A DNA stretch of 64,000 nt from Flavobacterium tructae (GTDB taxonomy: Bacteria; Bacteroidota; Bacteroidia; Flavobacteriales; Flavobacteriaceae). The stretch covers positions 40,081 through 104,080 of the forward strand of contig NZ_MUHH01000036.1 in the NCBI RefSeq assembly GCF_002217475.1. Direction: 5' to 3'. The notes beneath the pieces are model-generated. The model worked only from the letters and a program-made list of their open reading frames with translations, did no database searches and was not told where the DNA came from. Positions 53,301-62,920 of the stretch are shown in pieces. The translations under genes were made by a program, and so were the position numbers. Within the stretch, counting starts at the first letter, position 1. Each line of letters begins with the position of its first letter.

Positions 53301-56300
53301 ATCGATGCAAAAGTTGGTGCATTCACCAAACAGAAATTCTGAGTAGTTTTAGTGATTACCGGTGTTCCGGGATCAGTAACACTAATCGTTACCGCTAATC
53401 TCACGGCACTCTCACAGTTAGTTACCGGATCTTTGATTACCGCATAATAAGTACCGCTGATTAAGGCTGTAGTTGAAGGAATAACTGCTCCTCCGGTCAA
53501 TGCTGTGTACCAAACGATATTGGCTTCATTAAACTGAACGCTGGCAAAAGTCGGCGCATTTACCAAACAGAAGTTCTGTGTTCCTGCTGTAACTAAAGTT
53601 GGGGTGCCAGGATCAGTCACACTGATCGTTACCGCTAATCTAACAGCACTTTCACAATTGGTTATTGGATCTTTGATAACAGCGTAATAGGTACCGCTAG
53701 TTAAAGCTGTAGTCGAAGGAATCACTGTTCCTCCAGTTAACGCTGTATACCAAACGATATTGGCTTCATTAAACTGAACACTGGCAAAAGTCGGTGCATT
53801 AACCAAACAGAAGTTTTGTGTTCCCGCTGTAACTAAAGTTGGTGTTCCCGGATCAGTTACGCTGATTATTACAGCCAATCTTACTGCACTCTCACAGTTC
53901 GTGATCGGATCTTTGATTACAGCATAATAAGTACCACTGGTTAAAGCTGTAGTCGAAGGAATAATTGTTCCTCCGGTAAGCGCTGTATACCAAACAATAT
54001 TTGCCTGATTAAATTGAACGCTTGCAAAAGTTGGTGCATTTACCAAACAGAAGTTTTGTGTTCCTGCTGTAACTAAAGTTGGGGTACCCGGATCAGTTAC
54101 GCTTATTGTAATTGCCAATCTCACATTACTCTCACAGTTCGTGATTGGATCTTTGATGGCAGCATAATAAACTCCTGTAGTTAAAGCTGTAGTTGAAGGA
54201 ATTAAAGTTCCTCCGGTAAGTGCTGTGTACCAAACAATATTGGCGGCAACAGCAGGGCTTACATTAATCGATGCAAAAGTTGGTGCGTTGACCAAGCAGA
54301 AATTCTGCGTAGTTTCAGTAATCACAGGAGTACCAGGATCGGTTACGCTAATGGTTATCGCTAATCGAACAGCACTTTCACAAAGAGTTACTGGATCTTT
54401 AATTGCAGCATAATAAACTCCGGTAGTCAAAGCTGTAGTCGATGGAATTAAAGTCCCTCCGGTAAGCGCTGTGTACCAAACAATATTAGCAGCAACTGCC
54501 GGACTTACATTGATTGATGCAAAAGTTGGCGCATTCACCAAACAGAAATTCTGTGTAGTTTCTGTAATCACAGGAGTTCCCGGATCGGTAACACTGATCA
54601 CTACAGCTAATCTAACTGCACTTTCACAATTGGTTACCGGATCTTTGATCACTGCATAATAAGTACCGCTGGTTAAAGCTGTAGTCGAAGGAATAACGGT
54701 TCCTCCGGTCAACGCTGTGTACCAAACGATATTGGCTTCATTAAACTGAACACTGGCAAAAGTTGGAGCATTGACCAAACAGAAGTTTTGTGTTCCTGCT
54801 GTAACTAAAGTTGGTGTTCCCGGATCGGTAACACTGATCACTACAGCCAATCTAACGGCACTTTCACAATTGGTTACCGGATCTTTGATTACGGCATAAT
54901 AAGTACCACTGGTTAAAGCTGTAGTCGAAGGAATAACGGTTCCTCCGGTCAACGCTGTGTACCAAACGATATTGGCTTCATTAAATTGAACACTCGCAAA
55001 AGTCGGTGCGTTTACCAAACAGAAGTTTTGTGTTCCTGCTGTAACTAAAGTTGGCGTACCAGGATCGGTAACACTGATCACTACAGCTAATCTAACTGCA
55101 CTTTCACAATTGGTAACCGGATCTTTGATTACGGCATAATAAGTACCGCTGGTTAAAGCTGTTGTAGAAGGAATCACTGTTCCTCCAGTCAATGCTGTGT
55201 ACCAAACGATATTAGCTTCATTAAACTGAACGCTGGCAAAAGTCGGCGCATTTACCAAACAGAAGTTTTGTGTTCCTGCTGTAACTAAAGTTGGCGTGCC
55301 AGGATCGGTAACACTGATCGTTACCGCTAATCTAACAGCACTTTCACAATTTGTGATTGGGTCTTTGATTACGGCATAATAGGTACCGCTGGTTAAAGCT
55401 GTTGTAGAAGGAATAACGGTTCCTCCAGTCAGCGCCGTATACCATACAATATTGGCTTCATTAAACTGAACACTCGCAAAAGTTGGAGCATTTACCAAAC
55501 AGAAGTTTTGTGTTCCTGCTGTAACTAAAGTTGGTGTTCCCGGATCGGTAACGCTGATCACTACAGCTAATCTAACTGCACTTTCACAATTGGTTACCGG
55601 ATCTTTGATTACGGCATAATAAGTACCGCTGGTTAAAGCTGTAGTCGAAGGAATAACGGTTCCTCCAGTCAACGCTGTGTACCAAACGATGTTGGCTTCA
55701 TTAAACTGAACACTCGCAAAAGTCGGTGCATTGACCAAACAGAAGTTTTGTGTTCCTGCTGTAACTAAAGTTGGTGTTCCAGGATCGGTAACACTAATTG
55801 TTACGGACAATCTAACAGCACTTTCACAAAGAGTTGTTGGATCTTTAATTACTGCAAAATAAGTACCACTGGTTAAAGCTGTAGTAGAAGGAATAACGGT
55901 TCCTCCGGTAAGCGCCGTGTACCAAACAATATTCGCTTCATTAAATTGAACGCTGGCAAAAGTTGGAGCATTTACCAAACAGAAGTTTTGCGTTCCGGCA
56001 GTAACTAAAGTTGGAGTACCGGGATCGGTTACATTTATTGTAATTGCCAATCTCACATTACTTTCACAAAGAGTTGTTGGATCTTTGATGGCAGCATAAT
56101 AAACTCCGGTAGTCAAAGCTGTCGTTGATGGAATTAAAGTTCCTCCTGTCAAAGCCGTGTACCAAACAATATTGGCGGCAACAGCAGGACTTACATCAAT
56201 AGAAGCAAAAGTTGGTGCATTTACCAAACAGAAATCCTGTGTAGTTTTAGTGATTACTGGTGTTCCAGGATCGGTTACGTTGATGGTAATTGCTAATCTA

Positions 56301-59300
56301 ACATTGCTTTCGCAAAGAGTTGTAGGATCTTTAATCGCAGCGTAATAAACTCCGGTAGTCAGAGCCGTTGTGGATGGAATTAAAACTCCTCCGGTAAGTG
56401 CTGTGTACCAAACAATATTGGCAGCGACAGCCGGACTTACATTGATTGATGCAAAAGTTGGTGCATTTACCAAACAGAAGTTCTGAGTAGTTTCTGTAAT
56501 CACAGGTGTTCCCGGATCAGTTACGTTTATCGTAATTGCTAATCTTACATTACTTTCACAAAGAGTCGTAGGATCCTTGATCGCAGCATAATAAACTCCG
56601 GTAGTTAAAGCTGTAGTAGATGGAATTAAGGTTCCTCCGGTCAGCGCCGTATACCAAACAATATTGGCAGCAACAGCAGGACTTACATCGATCGATGCAA
56701 AAGTTGGAGCATTCACCAAACAGAAGTCCTGAGTAGTTTTAGTAATCACAGGTGTTCCCGGATCGTTTACGATTACGGTTACAACTGATCGAACTGAGCT
56801 TTCACAATCATTCACATCTCTGATCGCACCGTAATAGGTTCCGTTTGTCAAAGCAGTTGTCGGATTTAATGCGACTCCTCCTGTGGCTGCACTGTACCAA
56901 ACCACATTAGTCTGATCGGCCTGAAGATTAGCAACTGTAGGATTGTTTATCAAACAGAAATTCTGATTATAAGTGGTAGATGTTGGTGTACCCGGATCAT
57001 TAATAAGTACGGTCACCAATCTTAATTCTCCATTTTTATTCTGACAAGTAAAATCACTTGAAACTGCAACATAATAAATCATCGGGCTCATTGCCGGTGT
57101 TAAACCTGTAGCGGTTAAAACTCCGCTTCCACTAATTGCATAGGTTACTCCGCCAATTGTTCCGCTAAAAATAGGTTGCGTTTTGTTCGCATCTAAATAC
57201 CAGGAGAAAACAGGATTTGTCAGAGTGCTTGACGGTGTTAGTACCGCTGCTGTATCATGACAAATAGAAGCATTGTTTATTGAAATATCGGTTACCAGTG
57301 AGCTTGGTAAAATAGTAAAAGTCACTTGTTTTCTGTCTGCCGGAGCAGTTTCACAATACTCGTCAGAACTTACTCCAACATAATAGGTATAAGTCCCCGG
57401 AAGTAAACCGGTAACTATTAATTTAGAGGTTACCTGACCAGGAATTGGCTGACTTGTTGTACCATCAAAACTGTACCAGTGGTATACCGGATTGGTAAGT
57501 ACTGGTGCAGCACTTAGAACAGCATCTAGTGTTACTGTACCGCTTTCAGAACAAATAATAGTTGCACTACCTCCATTTATAGTTACGTTGGTAATAGTTG
57601 CTGCAGGAACAGTTGCTCTTACAGTTACTGTAACTTCACCTCTTTCCAGAGCCGGACATCCGTAACGAATTGGCTGAATATAATATTTATACGTTCCGGC
57701 AGCTAATGTAGCAGGAAGTGTATAAGTCTGACCGCTGGCCAACAGATTTCCTCCCGTAGGCGAATCGTACCAGGCATAATCAGCACAAGGCTTCGGAGGG
57801 ACGACGAGCGTGAGGTTGGCTCCCGGACAGACCGTTATTTTATTATCAGGATCGGCCCCTATCACTTCTGTATTGGTTGTACGATCTACTGAATGAACTC
57901 TTAGCTGATCTAAAACAGTAGCAACACCTCCATAAGTTATCACTACTTTATCGTAAGGCTGCGTTTGAGGTGCAACAATAGTCATAGCCATTGTATCTCC
58001 TGAAAGCAGTTTTAAAGTCAAAAGACTGCTTGTATTGGCAATTGGTCCGCCAACCGGAATGTTTCCGGAGTAAAGCTGGATGGTAAATCCGGTAAGTAAA
58101 TTAAGATTTAAAACTGTTCCCGGTTTAGAAATTACAATTCTTAAACTGTCACCCACCATCGATGGCGTTCTAAAAGTTGCAGTCAACTCTGAAGCTGCCA
58201 ATACTCCTACAGCGTTAAACATTGTTGCATAAGTTGCAATATCTTTATCGGCTATATTCCATGGATTTGAAACTCCAACTGTAGCCGTTAAAGCACCTAC
58301 TCCCAAATCTTTTACACCGGAGAAAACATCTTCGATATCGCCCTGACCACAGGTGATCTGAGCTACTTCTCTTTTGTAATAAGTATCATAAACATTGATG
58401 TTTTGCGCTACACTTAAAACAGATCCCAGCTGCACACGGATACCGTCGTAATCCTGAAGTCCGGAACCATCAGAAGGAACAAAAGTATATTCGAATGAAT
58501 TTTGTCCCGGTAACAGGTTCAATAAAGATCCTGTAACGGATTGTAATGTTCCTATATCGATAGGGTTATTAGATCCGTCACGTTTAGTACCTACAACCGA
58601 GATACTTTGTGCTACAGCAAGCAAACTGTTTTCTAAACCTAATTTTACCGTTACCGGTGTTCCTTTGGCAATTGTAGTTGGCCATTGCAAATTTTGCCAG
58701 GTCGTTCCAATACCCAAAAGTCCTAAACCGGTTGTAATAGTTGAATACGTACTTGGATCATTATCGGCAGCAAGAGGTCCATTAGTTACCCCTCCCGTAA
58801 TAATTGTTCCTGAAGATTGTGTATTGGCGTACACTCTTTCCTGTAAGGTATCACAGGCAGCAGGATCAATCACACTAATCGTGATGGTCTGACTAACTGT
58901 ACAGGTACCATTGCTGGCTACTACAGTATAAGCAAAAACACCTACAGTATTAAGAACACCTGTATTATTTGAAGGCAATACATTACCCTGCTGATCGTAC
59001 CAGGTTATAGTCCCGTTTGAAGTGGCTGTTAAAGCAACAGAAGAACCTTTAGTAACCGCTACTGAATTTGTTAGTACTGTTAAAGTTGGCAATGGATTAA
59101 CCGTTACTGCTACAGGTAACTTAACTGATGGACAATTGCCTCCATTAAGCTGAGCCTGAATAAAGTAATTACCATTTGCAGTAATATTTGACGCGGCCTG
59201 CTCTGTAATAGGATTATTTCCCGCATCAAAGAACGTATAAGTAGTATTTCCCGATGTATCAAAATTTGTAATCGCATCTTTCAGACTTACTTTAGCACAA

Positions 59301-62300
59301 CCGGACAAAGTTGGTGTTACCGTTAAAGCAGTACCTGTTGGGAAATTAACAACAACTTCCTTAAGAAATCCTGATGCATTCTCACAGATACCTCCATTTA
59401 GTACAGACACATAATAGGTATAAGGAGCATTTAACTCTGTAAGTCCGCTGATGGTAAGGGCACCTGTTCCTAAATCTTTAGAATAAGTAACCCCGGCTAT
59501 CGTTCCGGTTGCTTCCTGTGTTTTATTTGCATCTAAATAATACTTGAATGTTGCTCCTGCTAAAGGAGAAGAAGGAGTCAAAACAATACCTCCGGCACAA
59601 GAAGCTGTTACGGGGCTTGTTATATTGATATCACTGGCTGTCGGCAGAGGTAAAACTGTTACCGTAACAGCCTGACGAACTGTATTAATACAAGTTCCGC
59701 CACGTGTAGCTTCTAAATAAAATGTAGTAGTAGCGCTTAATGCAGCCGTTGGATTCACAGCTACTATGTTTCCTCCGGTTGGCGCATCGTACCACACAAA
59801 TGTATCTCCTCCGGTTGCGGATGCTGTTAAAGAAGCTGTTTGTCCGGCACAAATTGGTGTTGCGTTCCCTGTAATTACCGCATTGGCAAATCTATAAGAA
59901 GCTTCGTAAATCTCCAGACTTGATAAAACAGTAGCTAATCCATTTAATCGGACACGCACACTGGTAAAAGTACCCGCTGCAGCAAAACTTGCTTTGAAAC
60001 GATTTCCTGATAAGATCTGAACATTCAGAAGATTATTGATGGTGCTAAAATCTCCGTTAGGTACCCCCGAGTTAAAACTTTGCAGGCTAACATTAGAAAG
60101 TGCACTAATATCAAGAAGTCCAACAGGAATTCCCAGTTCCACATCTATAATATCGCCTGCCTGCCCCGTTGTTGGAAAAGTTAAATCTTGCTGAATATGA
60201 TCTGTTACTAAACCAATAGGTATTGAAAGAGTAGCTGCTGTAGCATTATTACCGTCTACAGAGTTTCCATCTGCACTGGAACTACAGGTTAAACAATTTG
60301 TGGTTCCTCCTTTAGTGGTTATTTGTGAATTGGCTAATAAGCAATTATTCACTCCGGTAATTACGGTAACAACAATTGCGGTTCTTGTACTACTGGTACA
60401 ATCTGACGTTAAATCTACCGACTCTACATAAAATGTTTTACTGGCTGTTAGTGACGGGCTAGGTGTGAAACTGTCGACATTAGTGGCCAAAAAAGTCCCT
60501 CCCGTAGGTACATCATACCACGTATGTTTAATCCCCGGATTAGCTACAACGGCCAGTGTTACATCCTGACCGGACTGAATAATCACAGGTGAAGATACCG
60601 CAACCGGTGCTGAAGGTCGTGAATTAACATTTACCGTAACCGGTGTGCGGGTTGCACTTATACAACTTGCGATTGAAGCTTCGACATAATAAGTAGTCGT
60701 AGCCGTCAGATTTGGTGTATTGTAAACAGTACCTGTAAATACTAAATTCCCACCGGAACTTGCATCATACCATTTGTAAACAGTCCCGACAACCGGTGAA
60801 TCAATAGTCACTGTTGTTGAAGTTCCGCTGCACAAATTCAAAGGACTAGCAACAACAGTTGCCGGAGCTATGGGATTATTTACAGTAACAGTAACAGGAT
60901 TTCTTTCACTATTCACGCAACCATCGCGAGTAACTTCTACATAATACGTCGTATTTGCCGTTAAAGCCGGAGTAGTATAAGCCGCTGTACTGGCTAACAA
61001 AGTTCCTCCTGTTAGAGCGTCGTACCATTTAATAGTTTCGCCAGCAACAATATTTGCCGTTAAAGTAGTCGTTTGTCCTCCACAAATTGTGGTATTTCCT
61101 GTAAATGATGGCAGCTTATAGCGATGAGTAGCCTGATAAATTTTTAAAGTCGTTAAGGCAGATACCAGTCCGCCCAATCTAACTTCTACACGATCAAAAT
61201 TGGCTCCCGCTGTAATAGTCGCTCTAAACTTATCCCCCGACAACAATTGTAAGGTAACCAGAGCGTTATTGATAAAAGTGCGATCATTATTATAAGTCGC
61301 ACCATTATAAGTAGCCAGACTGACAGCGCCTAACAAGCTCAGATCAGCAATTCCTCCAGGTAACTCCAGGTCAACATCTATAAAATCACCTGTCTTTCCG
61401 GGATTATTAAATTGTAAGGTTTGCTGAATCCACCCATTGACTAAACCTACTGGCAGCGTTATAGAGGAGGAAGTAGTGCTATTCCCGTCAACAGAATTAT
61501 TCTGGGCACTTGAAGAGCAAAGTAAACAAAGACCGTTTTGAGTAGTTTGCTGACTGTTGGCTTCCAGACATCCTCCCAAAGGATTAGCTAAAACCGTTAC
61601 TGTAACAGGAGCTCTCGTAGCGCTAACGCAGCCTCCTGCAATAGTACGAGACTCCACATAATATGTTTTGGTTGCCACTAATATCGGAGTGGTAAATGTA
61701 TTTGAATCTCCTAATAACTTTGTTCCGCCAGTAGGTACATCATACCAATCCAGAGTTACTCCCGCTTCAGCTGTTGAAGCACTTAAAGTAGCATTCTGAC
61801 CAGATAATATAGATACGCTTTGGGTTAAAATAGTAGCGACCCCGGGAACCGGAGTTGAAGTAACCGTAACCAGAGTTCGTGTTGGTGTCACACAGGAACC
61901 AATCGATGCTTCGACATAAAAATTGGTCACACCCGTCGGAACGGTTGGTGTATAGGTACTGCCTGTACTCAATGCCACACCACCTGTTGGTGCACTGTAC
62001 CAGGAGTAAGTCGTTCCCAGTACCGGATTAATAACCGACAAGGTAGTTGCCTGTGTTGCTCCCGAAGAACAAATTGAAGTTCCAACCGTACTTATCGTTG
62101 GCAATACCGGGTCCAGAACATTAATAGTTACCGGAAATCTTTCGTCACTTTCGCAACCTGCACTTCTGGTTATACCTATATAATAAGTAGTACTTGTGGT
62201 TAATGCCGGTGTTGTAAAAGTATTCACGCTTGAAAGAGCTGTGGTAGATGTTGGCGAACTGTACCAGGCCAATGTAGTACCAGCTGCAGGAGTTGCAGTA

Positions 62301-62920
62301 AGTGCAATAGACTGTCCTAAACAAACAGACTGAGTGGCTCCTCCGGTAATGGTTGGTTTTGCAAACTCCAATCGCACATCATATATACGTATATTAGTCA
62401 AGACACTAAGTAACCCGCCAATTTCTACCTTTACCTGATCGGAATCGGCCGTTAGGGTATACTTTATTGTACCTGTAGTTGCTCCGCTAATCGCGTTCAC
62501 ATTCAGCAACGGACTGTTTAAAGCCAATGCCGTACTGCTTGTACTATTGACTGAATTGCTTGGCTGGATTGTCGCATTAGACAATAATCCAACATCCAGC
62601 AAATCGGCATTTGATCCGTAAACAATTACAATCTGGTCACCGGCTTTCGCCATCTGACTAAATTTAACTGTTTCCTGCACGGAACAAAGTACACCCAGCG
62701 CATTGGTTAATGATGCATACGTACTTGTATTTGCATCATAAGCAAAGGTTGGGTTTAGTACTTCTGTAGTTCCCAAACATACTCCCGCTCTACTGTTCGT
62801 TTGAGAGATGGGTCTACAAAAAGTCTGGGCAAAATTTTCATTGCAAAAGAGCAGTAAAAAAATTAATCCCAATAATCTCCTCTTCATAAGAAGATCATAA
62901 AAAGTAAATTTTTTTTTCAT
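50309..62920 (-). CDS. Giant T9SS type B adhesin with Ig-like repeats (4203 residues)
   Basis: A cell-surface protein, exported by the T9SS. Layout: signal region (1-32; a second Met at residue 12 is an alternative start), a mosaic of five copies of a divergent 150-170-residue module (starting near 33, 448, 858, 1355 and 1522) and Ig-like units, then 24 Ig-like modules in tandem (about 1975-3905). Of these, 19 (2053-3588) are nearly identical 80- or 82-residue repeats, each with two Cys (NFCLVNAP and a later CES). A PKD-like part, a DUF11 domain (about 3990-4105) and the CHU_C sorting domain (EFTPNNDGANDLFRIDC, then YNRYGSLVY and GTYFYVIAIGDG) follow. It is probably an adhesin for surface binding or gliding. 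The SprF- and OmpA-like genes are its operon partners. Confidence 0.93.
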   Translation of the reverse strand: MKKKFTFYDLLMKRRLLGLIFLLLFCNENFAQTFCRPISQTNSRAGVCLGTTEVLNPTFAYDANTSTYASLTNALGVLCSVQETVKFSQMAKAGDQIVIVYGSNADLLDVGLLSNATIQPSNSVNSTSSTALALNSPLLNVNAISGATTGTIKYTLTADSDQVKVEIGGLLSVLTNIRIYDVRLEFAKPTITGGATQSVCLGQSIALTATPAAGTTLAWYSSPTSTTALSSVNTFTTPALTTSTTYYIGITRSAGCESDERFPVTINVLDPVLPTISTVGTSICSSGATQATTLSVINPVLGTTYSWYSAPTGGVALSTGSTYTPTVPTGVTNFYVEASIGSCVTPTRTLVTVTSTPVPGVATILTQSVSILSGQNATLSASTAEAGVTLDWYDVPTGGTKLLGDSNTFTTPILVATKTYYVESRTIAGGCVSATRAPVTVTVLANPLGGCLEANSQQTTQNGLCLLCSSSAQNNSVDGNSTTSSSITLPVGLVNGWIQQTLQFNNPGKTGDFIDVDLELPGGIADLSLLGAVSLATYNGATYNNDRTFINNALVTLQLLSGDKFRATITAGANFDRVEVRLGGLVSALTTLKIYQATHRYKLPSFTGNTTICGGQTTTLTANIVAGETIKWYDALTGGTLLASTAAYTTPALTANTTYYVEVTRDGCVNSERNPVTVTVNNPIAPATVVASPLNLCSGTSTTVTIDSPVVGTVYKWYDASSGGNLVFTGTVYNTPNLTATTTYYVEASIASCISATRTPVTVNVNSRPSAPVAVSSPVIIQSGQDVTLAVVANPGIKHTWYDVPTGGTFLATNVDSFTPSPSLTASKTFYVESVDLTSDCTSSTRTAIVVTVITGVNNCLLANSQITTKGGTTNCLTCSSSADGNSVDGNNATAATLSIPIGLVTDHIQQDLTFPTTGQAGDIIDVELGIPVGLLDISALSNVSLQSFNSGVPNGDFSTINNLLNVQILSGNRFKASFAAAGTFTSVRVRLNGLATVLSSLEIYEASYRFANAVITGNATPICAGQTASLTASATGGDTFVWYDAPTGGNIVAVNPTAALSATTTFYLEATRGGTCINTVRQAVTVTVLPLPTASDINITSPVTASCAGGIVLTPSSPLAGATFKYYLDANKTQEATGTIAGVTYSKDLGTGALTISGLTELNAPYTYYVSVLNGGICENASGFLKEVVVNFPTGTALTVTPTLSGCAKVSLKDAITNFDTSGNTTYTFFDAGNNPITEQAASNITANGNYFIQAQLNGGNCPSVKLPVAVTVNPLPTLTVLTNSVAVTKGSSVALTATSNGTITWYDQQGNVLPSNNTGVLNTVGVFAYTVVASNGTCTVSQTITISVIDPAACDTLQERVYANTQSSGTIITGGVTNGPLAADNDPSTYSTITTGLGLLGIGTTWQNLQWPTTIAKGTPVTVKLGLENSLLAVAQSISVVGTKRDGSNNPIDIGTLQSVTGSLLNLLPGQNSFEYTFVPSDGSGLQDYDGIRVQLGSVLSVAQNINVYDTYYKREVAQITCGQGDIEDVFSGVKDLGVGALTATVGVSNPWNIADKDIATYATMFNAVGVLAASELTATFRTPSMVGDSLRIVISKPGTVLNLNLLTGFTIQLYSGNIPVGGPIANTSSLLTLKLLSGDTMAMTIVAPQTQPYDKVVITYGGVATVLDQLRVHSVDRTTNTEVIGADPDNKITVCPGANLTLVVPPKPCADYAWYDSPTGGNLLASGQTYTLPATLAAGTYKYYIQPIRYGCPALERGEVTVTVRATVPAATITNVTINGGSATIICSESGTVTLDAVLSAAPVLTNPVYHWYSFDGTTSQPIPGQVTSKLIVTGLLPGTYTYYVGVSSDEYCETAPADRKQVTFTILPSSLVTDISINNASICHDTAAVLTPSSTLTNPVFSWYLDANKTQPIFSGTIGGVTYAISGSGVLTATGLTPAMSPMIYYVAVSSDFTCQNKNGELRLVTVLINDPGTPTSTTYNQNFCLINNPTVANLQADQTNVVWYSAATGGVALNPTTALTNGTYYGAIRDVNDCESSVRSVVTVIVNDPGTPVITKTTQDFCLVNAPTFASIDVSPAVAANIVWYTALTGGTLIPSTTALTTGVYYAAIKDPTTLCESNVRLAITINVTDPGTPVITETTQNFCLVNAPTFASINVSPAVAANIVWYTALTGGVLIPSTTALTTGVYYAAIKDPTTLCESNVRLAITINVTDPGTPVITKTTQDFCLVNAPTFASIDVSPAVAANIVWYTALTGGTLIPSTTALTTGVYYAAIKDPTTLCESNVRLAITINVTDPGTPTLVTAGTQNFCLVNAPTFASVQFNEANIVWYTALTGGTVIPSTTALTSGTYFAVIKDPTTLCESAVRLSVTISVTDPGTPTLVTAGTQNFCLVNAPTFASVQFNEANIVWYTALTGGTVIPSTTALTSGTYYAVIKDPVTNCESAVRLAVVISVTDPGTPTLVTAGTQNFCLVNAPTFASVQFNEANIVWYTALTGGTVIPSTTALTSGTYYAVIKDPITNCESAVRLAVTISVTDPGTPTLVTAGTQNFCLVNAPTFASVQFNEANIVWYTALTGGTVIPSTTALTSGTYYAVIKDPVTNCESAVRLAVVISVTDPGTPTLVTAGTQNFCLVNAPTFASVQFNEANIVWYTALTGGTVIPSTTALTSGTYYAVIKDPVTNCESAVRLAVVISVTDPGTPTLVTAGTQNFCLVNAPTFASVQFNEANIVWYTALTGGTVIPSTTALTSGTYYAVIKDPVTNCESAVRLAVVISVTDPGTPVITETTQNFCLVNAPTFASINVSPAVAANIVWYTALTGGTLIPSTTALTTGVYYAAIKDPVTLCESAVRLAITISVTDPGTPVITETTQNFCLVNAPTFASINVSPAVAANIVWYTALTGGTLIPSTTALTTGVYYAAIKDPITNCESNVRLAITISVTDPGTPTLVTAGTQNFCLVNAPTFASVQFNQANIVWYTALTGGTIIPSTTALTSGTYYAVIKDPITNCESAVRLAVIISVTDPGTPTLVTAGTQNFCLVNAPTFASVQFNEANIVWYTALTGGTVIPSTTALTSGTYYAVIKDPITNCESAVRLAVTISVTDPGTPTLVTAGTQNFCLVNAPTFASVQFNEANIVWYTALTGGAVIPSTTALISGTYYAVIKDPVTNCESAVRLAVTISVTDPGTPVITKTTQNFCLVNAPTFASIDVSPAVAANIVWYTTLTGGVLIPSTTALTTGVYYAAIKDPTTLCESAVRLAITINVTDPGTPVITKTTQNFCLFNAPTFASIDVSPAVAANIVWYTALTGGILIPSTTALTSGTYYAAIKDPVTLCESNVRLAIIIIVTDPEAPIITKTTQDFCLVNAPTFATIDVSPAVAANIVWYTALTGGTIIPSTTALTTGIYYAAVIDPVSGCESTERLPITINVTDPGTPTLVTAGTQNFCLVNAPTFASVQFNQANIVWYTALTGGTVIASTTALTSGTYYAVIKDPVTNCESAVRLAVTINVANPGTPTLVTAGTQTFCTVNAPTFASVQFNQANIVWYTALTGGTVIPSTTALTSGTYYAVIKDPVSGCESAVRLTVNVNVIDPGTPTTTAATQVFCSGNNPTVANIQVNGSNIVWYTTATGGTVVAGTTPLVNGDYYAAIKDPVSGCESSVRLKVTVTIGISKDPTTTAATQNFCSTSAPTFASIQVNESNVAWFSSVTGGTAIPLTTALTSGTYYGELTDPVTGCKSANRLQVVITIVTPMATPTTNAATQNFCSVDAPKVSNIQVNESGVIWYSTPTGGTAIPATTALATGTYYGVIASSSGCENPIRLAVAVTVNVPLSVTTPRTTQVFCLSAAPTVQDIVVNEANIVWYTTASGGTPLAANTPLVAATYYAAAQGNITNGCGAVPRLAVIVTFNNDALVPITTTDDTPCVFQGVTYSIANGKSNYVWSVSNGTITSGGGLNDGSVTISWSDIGPGKVEVEYINTCNERTTKSLNVIVATCSDLTITNTVSNPKPNFGDQITFTVTVNNIGQGNFINTIVSDLLPSGYNLISASATVGTYSLLSQIWTIPTLNAGQSVVLTIVAEVLPGGKYLSVATVETSTPLDVDASNNSASVSVEPICLTVYNEFTPNNDGANDLFRIDCIETYPNNELKVYNRYGSLVYSKQHYENDWDGTANVSGVINRGDMLPTGTYFYVIAIGDGTVKKGWLSIMR
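52157..56764. repeat. Tandem array of 19 Ig-like repeat units (240 and 246 bp)
   Basis: Eleven units of 240 bp (A: TLVTAGTQNFCLVNAP, NEANIVWY) and eight of 246 bp (B: VITKTTQNFCLVNAP, SPAVAANIVWY) add up to exactly 4608 bp, equal to the measured span. From N- to C-terminus the order is BBB AAAAAA BB AAA BBB AA. Many neighbouring A units differ by only a few bases over 240 bp. This is a hot spot for recombination and for assembly error. Confidence 0.9.

Noticed and set aside
52157..56764. CRISPR-like periodic repeats
   Set aside because: The units are 240-246 bp, have no unique spacers and stay in frame within one large protein.
54225..58892. Plus-strand open stretches within the adhesin gene
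   Set aside because: They recur with the repeat period and are the mirror of the adhesin repeats.
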